Positions 59,501 to 64,000 of a stretch of 64,000 bases of DNA are shown here, one piece after another (position 1 is the first letter of the stretch; each line of letters starts with the position of its first letter). The stretch comes from Hydrogenimonas sp. SS33 (GTDB lineage Bacteria > Campylobacterota > Campylobacteria > Campylobacterales > Hydrogenimonadaceae). A program made the translations under genes and the position numbers. A model generated the notes under the pieces. The model saw nothing but the letters and a program-made list of their open reading frames with translations, did not search any database and had not been told where the DNA came from. The stretch spans positions 993,501 through 1,057,500 of the forward strand of contig NZ_AP026369.1 in assembly GCF_040436365.1 (NCBI RefSeq), in the 5' to 3' direction.

Positions 59501-60012
59501 TGCGCCGCCCCCTTGACCTGTTCGATAAATTCCGAAATATCTTCATGCAGGGAGACCAGATCCTCTTCATGCTCCACCTCGTCGGCGAGAATCTGGCTGA
59601 CGATATCGTAGGTGACGATATCCTTCTCCCGCGTTATCTCCGCCAGCTGGCTGTAGACGCCGATGGCGCACTGCTCTCCCTTGATGGCGTCTTCCAGAAT
59701 TTTGAGCACATCGAAATTCCGGGGCGCATCGTAACCGCAATTGCTCTGTTCGAACCACTCTTTGGGATGGAGAATCGGTGTGCCGCCCAGCTGGACGATG
59801 CGGTCGGCCACCATGCCCGCATGCCGCAGTTCGTCCGCCGCATGCTGATCGAGCTCGGCAATGGCCGCATCTTTCATGATCCCTTTGATCACCTTGCTTT
59901 CTATGTAATACTGGTAATAGGCCAGCCACTCGTCGGCATAGGCCCTGTTGAGCAGCCGGATCACCTCCTGGATGTCGATTCCTTTGATAATGGACGTTCC
60001 TCTCATTGCCAT
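59497..60012 (-). CDS. Ferritin-like/Dps-type protein
   Basis: This 171-residue four-helix protein has conserved iron ligands in each helix: NRAYADEWLAYYQYYIES, ELDQHAADELRHAGMVADRI, DAIKGEQCAIGVYSQ and ILADEVEHEEDLVSL. This is the bacterioferritin/DPSL arrangement for iron storage or peroxide detoxification. A strong AGGAG precedes the ATG at 60012. It is the first gene of the operon with rubrerythrin and sulfurtransferase, divergent from the PerR-type regulator. Confidence 0.9.
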   Translation of the reverse strand: MAMRGTSIIKGIDIQEVIRLLNRAYADEWLAYYQYYIESKVIKGIMKDAAIAELDQHAADELRHAGMVADRIVQLGGTPILHPKEWFEQSNCGYDAPRNFDVLKILEDAIKGEQCAIGVYSQLAEITREKDIVTYDIVSQILADEVEHEEDLVSLHEDISEFIEQVKGAAQ

Positions 60013-60031
60013 GTAGACTCCTTTTTCTTTT

Positions 60032-60090
60032 GGAAAAATTTTTTCCTGAGAAAATTATTCCTGAATATTTCTTAAAAGAAAATTATTTTC
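60032..60090. promoter_or_regulatory. Three PerR/Fur-like boxes in a divergent promoter region
   Basis: GGAAAAATTTTTTCC (60032-60046), GAAAATTATTCC (60050-60061) and GAAAATTATTTTC (60078-60090, perfect palindrome) lie between the ferritin-like gene and the regulator gene. They share the GAAAATTATTTTC-like core. Their number and position fit cooperative repression of both genes by the Fur-family protein encoded alongside. Confidence 0.65.
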
Positions 60091-60165
60091 CGATGAGAGG
60101 AGATTCCTTTATGAGGAGTCATTCAATATTTTTGGTACTATTACACAAATAAATAGGGGGATTCT

Positions 60166-60579
60166 ATGAAAGGAACTGCGGAACTGCTCAAAGAGCATCG
60201 GCTAAAAGTGACGCCGCAACGGTTGAAAATCGTCAAAATGATCGACGAGCACGGCCATATCAATATCGAAGACCTCTACAGCGAAATGCTGGAGGAGTTT
60301 CCCAACGTCTCACTGGCAACGATCTACAAAAACATCAACCAGATGATCGAAAACGGCCTGGTCCAGGAAGTGAAGCTTCCCCAGAGCAAATCGGTTTACG
60401 AAATCATCAAAGAGCCGCATCTTCACATGGTCTGTGACAAATGCCACAAAGTGGAAGATATCATCATAGGGACGGAGAAGATCATCGAAGAAGCTGAAAA
60501 ACTGAGCGGCTACAAAATCGACGAGAGCTTCATTACCCTGCGGGGGGTCTGTCCCGAATGCCAAAAAAAGGCGGAGTGA
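60166..60579 (+). CDS. perR: Fur-family regulator, probably PerR
   Basis: This 137-residue protein has a winged helix (LKEHRLKVTPQRLKIVKMID, then VSLATIYKNINQMIENGLV), metal-site His in EPHLHMVCDKCHKVEDI and structural zinc cysteines CDKC and CPEC. Its short size and its position divergent from ferritin-like and rubrerythrin genes favour PerR (peroxide sensing) over Fur. AGGGGG lies before the ATG. It probably represses itself and the divergent operon through boxes at 60032-60090. Confidence 0.85.
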   Translation: MKGTAELLKEHRLKVTPQRLKIVKMIDEHGHINIEDLYSEMLEEFPNVSLATIYKNINQMIENGLVQEVKLPQSKSVYEIIKEPHLHMVCDKCHKVEDIIIGTEKIIEEAEKLSGYKIDESFITLRGVCPECQKKAE

Positions 60580-60652
60580 GTTTCACGCCGTCTCTCATCT
60601 TTTTCTCTTTTTCCATTCAATCCCAAAAGATCGTTTTATAGCTTAAGGGCAT

Positions 60653-60686
60653 AAAAAAAGGGAGGCGGCCCGAAGGCCGTCTCCCT
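60653..60686 (-). terminator. Intrinsic terminator of groESL
   Basis: On the minus strand AGGGAGACGGCC pairs with GGCCGCCTCCCT around a TTCG loop and is followed by seven T residues, a textbook rho-independent terminator 27 bases after the groEL stop. Confidence 0.92.
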
Positions 60687-60712
60687 GATGCGGGCGGATG
60701 CGCTCGGAGCGC

Positions 60713-62353
<1,641 letters not shown>

Positions 62354-62364
62354 TCACCCTCCTC

Positions 62365-62634
62365 TTATTTCAAAATTCCAAGAATGTCGTCACTGTTAAG
62401 AATCAGCAACTCTTTTCCGTCAATGGTGATTTCCGTTCCGCTGTATTTTCCGAAAACGACCTTGTCACCCACTTTGATGTGGCCTTCCTCTTCGACCTCG
62501 GGGCCGATTGCGAGGACGGTCGCCTCCTGGGGTTTCTCTTTCGCGTTATCGGGAATGATGATCCCTGAAGCGGTTTTTTGGGGTTCGTCTACACGTTCTA
62601 CCAAAACTCGGTTGGCAAGTGGTTGGAAACTCAT
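62365..62634 (-). CDS. groES: Co-chaperonin GroES
   Basis: This 89-residue lid of the GroEL chamber has [33 protein letters not shown] containing the mobile loop, and [15 protein letters not shown] near the end. AAGGAG lies six bases before the ATG. It is first in the groES-groEL operon, transcribed from the promoter at 62687-62715 through a CIRCE-like element. Confidence 0.97.
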   Translation of the reverse strand: MSFQPLANRVLVERVDEPQKTASGIIIPDNAKEKPQEATVLAIGPEVEEEGHIKVGDKVVFGKYSGTEITIDGKELLILNSDDILGILK

Positions 62635-62658
62635 GGACGCTCCTTTCTTGGTTTTTGT

Positions 62659-62685
62659 TTGGCATTCACTTTTTTCAAGTGCCGA
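62659..62685. promoter_or_regulatory. Degenerate CIRCE-like element (HrcA site) in the groES leader
   Basis: Minus-strand TCGGCACTT, nine bases, GAATGCCAA matches the CIRCE layout TTAGCACTC-N9-GAGTGCTAA with several mismatches but the exact 9-9-9 spacing and retained GCACT/GAATGC cores. It lies between the -10 element and groES, the usual location for heat-shock repression by HrcA. Confidence 0.6.
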
Positions 62686-62686
62686 A

Positions 62687-62715
62687 ATTTTAACGCAAAA
62701 AAATTTTCATGTCAA
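62687..62715 (-). promoter_or_regulatory. Sigma-70 promoter of groESL
   Basis: TTGACA (62715-62710) and TAAAAT (62692-62687) on the minus strand are separated by exactly 17 bases; the start site would fall inside the CIRCE-like repeat. Confidence 0.8.
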
Positions 62716-62866
62716 GAACTTTTTCAGATTTTTTAGTCTACTACTATCAACTTTCCTATTTTTACAAGCTTAACGATTAACATGGCCGCATCTTTTACCT
62801 CTCTGTAAACATTGCATGATACAATTTGTGGTTAATAAACAGACCATTCCCTTTCAAAGGATCGCC

Positions 62867-64000
62867 ATGAAATATGTTGTCTCCATCGTTGTCATTCTGC
62901 TGCTCCTTCTGGGTGCGGCCTACGGCCTGCTCTTCACTTCGCCGGGCAACAACATCCTCAAACCGATCATCGAAAAGAAGATCGCCGCCCAGGTGCCGCT
63001 TCCGACGAAGCTCGAAACCTTCCTGCTGCGTCCCGACCGTTTTGACGTCGCCCTTCAAATCGGCAAAGATACCCGCATCAAAGCCAAAGGTACCATGAAC
63101 CTTCTCTCCCGCTCCGTCGATGCCGACTACCTCGTCGACATTCACGAACTGGCCAACCTGCAGAAGCTCATCGGCCGCAAGCTCAACGGGCCGTTCCATA
63201 CAAAAGGAACTATCAAAGGCGACCAGAAACTCCTGCATATCGACGGGGTGAGCGACGTGGCGGGCAGCGCGGCCGACTACCACCTCGCCCTGCGTGACTT
63301 CGAACCCGAAAACCTGAAGGCCAAAGTGGCACATCTTCACATCGACAAGCTGCTCCATATGGTCGACCAGCCTGTCTATGCCCAGGGGCTGGTCGATGTC
63401 ACCGCGGATATTCCGAGCCTCGATATGGACCACCTGAAAGGGGATGTGGTCACCGTCATCTCCAAAGGCCTCGTCCATCCCGCACCCGTGAAAAAGGATT
63501 TCAACCTCTCTATTCCCGCCCATTTCGATTTCCACGGCAATGTCAAAACGCGGCTCGCCGGCACGAAAGCGGTCTCCAACGTCGACTTTGTCACCGCCGT
63601 CGCCTCGCTTAAAAGCAAAAGCCTGGTCTACAATCTCAAAGACGGCTCATTGGGAACCGATTACCGACTTCATGTCCCCAATCTCGACAAGCTCTATTTC
63701 GTCACCAACCAGCATATGAAAGGGAAGATCACCGTCACCGGCGATGTAAAAGTCGCCAAAAACGGGGTGATGGCCACCGCCCACTCCGACACCCTCGGCG
63801 GTGCAGTCGACGCTCTTTTCAAAAACGGCAAGCTCAATGCGACCATCAAAAACATCCAGACCGTCGCCCTGACCGATATGCTGCTCTACCCCCACATTTT
63901 CGACTCGAAAGCCAACATGAAACTGGACTACGATACGGTCAAACAGCTGGGTGAGATGCATGCGGAGCTGCTCAACGGACAGATACTCCCCAACAAGATG
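62867..64000 (+). CDS. AsmA-like protein, N-terminal 378 residues (cut by window edge)
   Basis: An open frame with no stop runs from the ATG at 62867 (AAAGGA upstream) to the window end. It begins with one membrane anchor (VVSIVVILLLLLGAAYGLLF) followed by long beta-rich sequence with repeating amphipathic strands (GTMNLLSRSVDADYLVDI; GPFHTKGTIKGDQKLLHIDG; GKITVTGDVKVAKNGVMATA). This is the pattern of AsmA/TamB/YhdP-type proteins that bridge the periplasm and are linked to lipid transport. The family call is by pattern and its C-terminus is not visible. Confidence 0.75.
   Translation, partial: MKYVVSIVVILLLLLGAAYGLLFTSPGNNILKPIIEKKIAAQVPLPTKLETFLLRPDRFDVALQIGKDTRIKAKGTMNLLSRSVDADYLVDIHELANLQKLIGRKLNGPFHTKGTIKGDQKLLHIDGVSDVAGSAADYHLALRDFEPENLKAKVAHLHIDKLLHMVDQPVYAQGLVDVTADIPSLDMDHLKGDVVTVISKGLVHPAPVKKDFNLSIPAHFDFHGNVKTRLAGTKAVSNVDFVTAVASLKSKSLVYNLKDGSLGTDYRLHVPNLDKLYFVTNQHMKGKITVTGDVKVAKNGVMATAHSDTLGGAVDALFKNGKLNATIKNIQTVALTDMLLYPHIFDSKANMKLDYDTVKQLGEMHAELLNGQILPNKM

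Overview
This is a 64 kb stretch of chromosome from a GC-rich member of the Campylobacterota (formerly Epsilonproteobacteria), probably a free-living hydrogen- or sulfur-oxidising chemolithotroph. The evidence is gene content: a Fur/PerR-type regulator next to a rubrerythrin with an N-terminal desulforedoxin domain, diheme cytochrome c peroxidase, separate TauE/SafE exporters, CcdA-like and polyferredoxin membrane proteins, and an unusual haem-copper oxidase/NO reductase. The genus cannot be fixed from the sequence alone. No rRNA, tRNA or CRISPR array was seen.

Layout. 0-6.2 kb: 5' end of trpB, a small protein, a monohaem cytochrome c with an FNR-type box, an MscS channel, then a leftward arsenic operon (arsR-arsC-thioredoxin-[2Fe-2S] protein-permease-arsB) preceded by a second ArsC-like protein that has lost its catalytic cysteines. 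6.3-7.1 kb: ferritin-like/VIT1 iron exporter. 7.2-20.6 kb: a complete Lap-type biofilm adhesion system: LapD-like c-di-GMP receptor, LapG-like protease, a 1,716-residue adhesin with three near-identical 894 bp repeats, a LuxR-type regulator and the three type I secretion components. 21.4-25.6 kb: two-subunit haem-copper oxidase-family enzyme with a CuA-less subunit II and an Asp at one active-site His position (a gNOR-like NO reductase is the best call), a well-placed FNR/NNR box, and three small downstream genes.

25.6-36.1 kb: a long leftward gene run: CDF metal exporter, outer-membrane porin, two single-domain rhodaneses, TauE/SafE exporter, small protein, polyferredoxin, ChrA, CcdA-like protein, periplasmic thioredoxin, K+ channel, stand-alone cyclic-nucleotide-binding protein and a globin sensor. 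36.2-45.8 kb: feoB, feoA, two small proteins and an RND tripartite efflux system behind a TetR regulator. 45.9-47.8 kb: a Spy/CpxP-like protein, a NosL-like protein and a SafE-type membrane protein.

47.8-56.4 kb is an AT-rich, foreign-looking island. Three apparent genes here are pieces of one gene for a lipoprotein of about 2,022 residues, split by an IS256-family and an IS3-family insertion. Removing both elements with one copy of each target duplication restores a frame of exactly 2,023 codons, apart from one in-frame amber codon. 56.8-60.6 kb is an oxidative-stress block (cytochrome c peroxidase, two-domain sulfurtransferase, rubrerythrin, ferritin-like protein, PerR/Fur) with similar A+T-rich operator-like boxes. 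60.7-62.7 kb is groES-groEL behind a sigma-70 promoter and a degenerate CIRCE-like element. The window ends in an AsmA-like gene cut by the edge.

Other structure: a dispersed repeat made of several successive hairpins (copies at 4.4, 4.8 and 36.2 kb, a possible relic at 28.3 kb) supplies the arsC stop codon and part of another reading frame. Heptamer/octamer tandem repeats sit in gaps between co-directional genes at 23.8, 42.5 and 43.8 kb.
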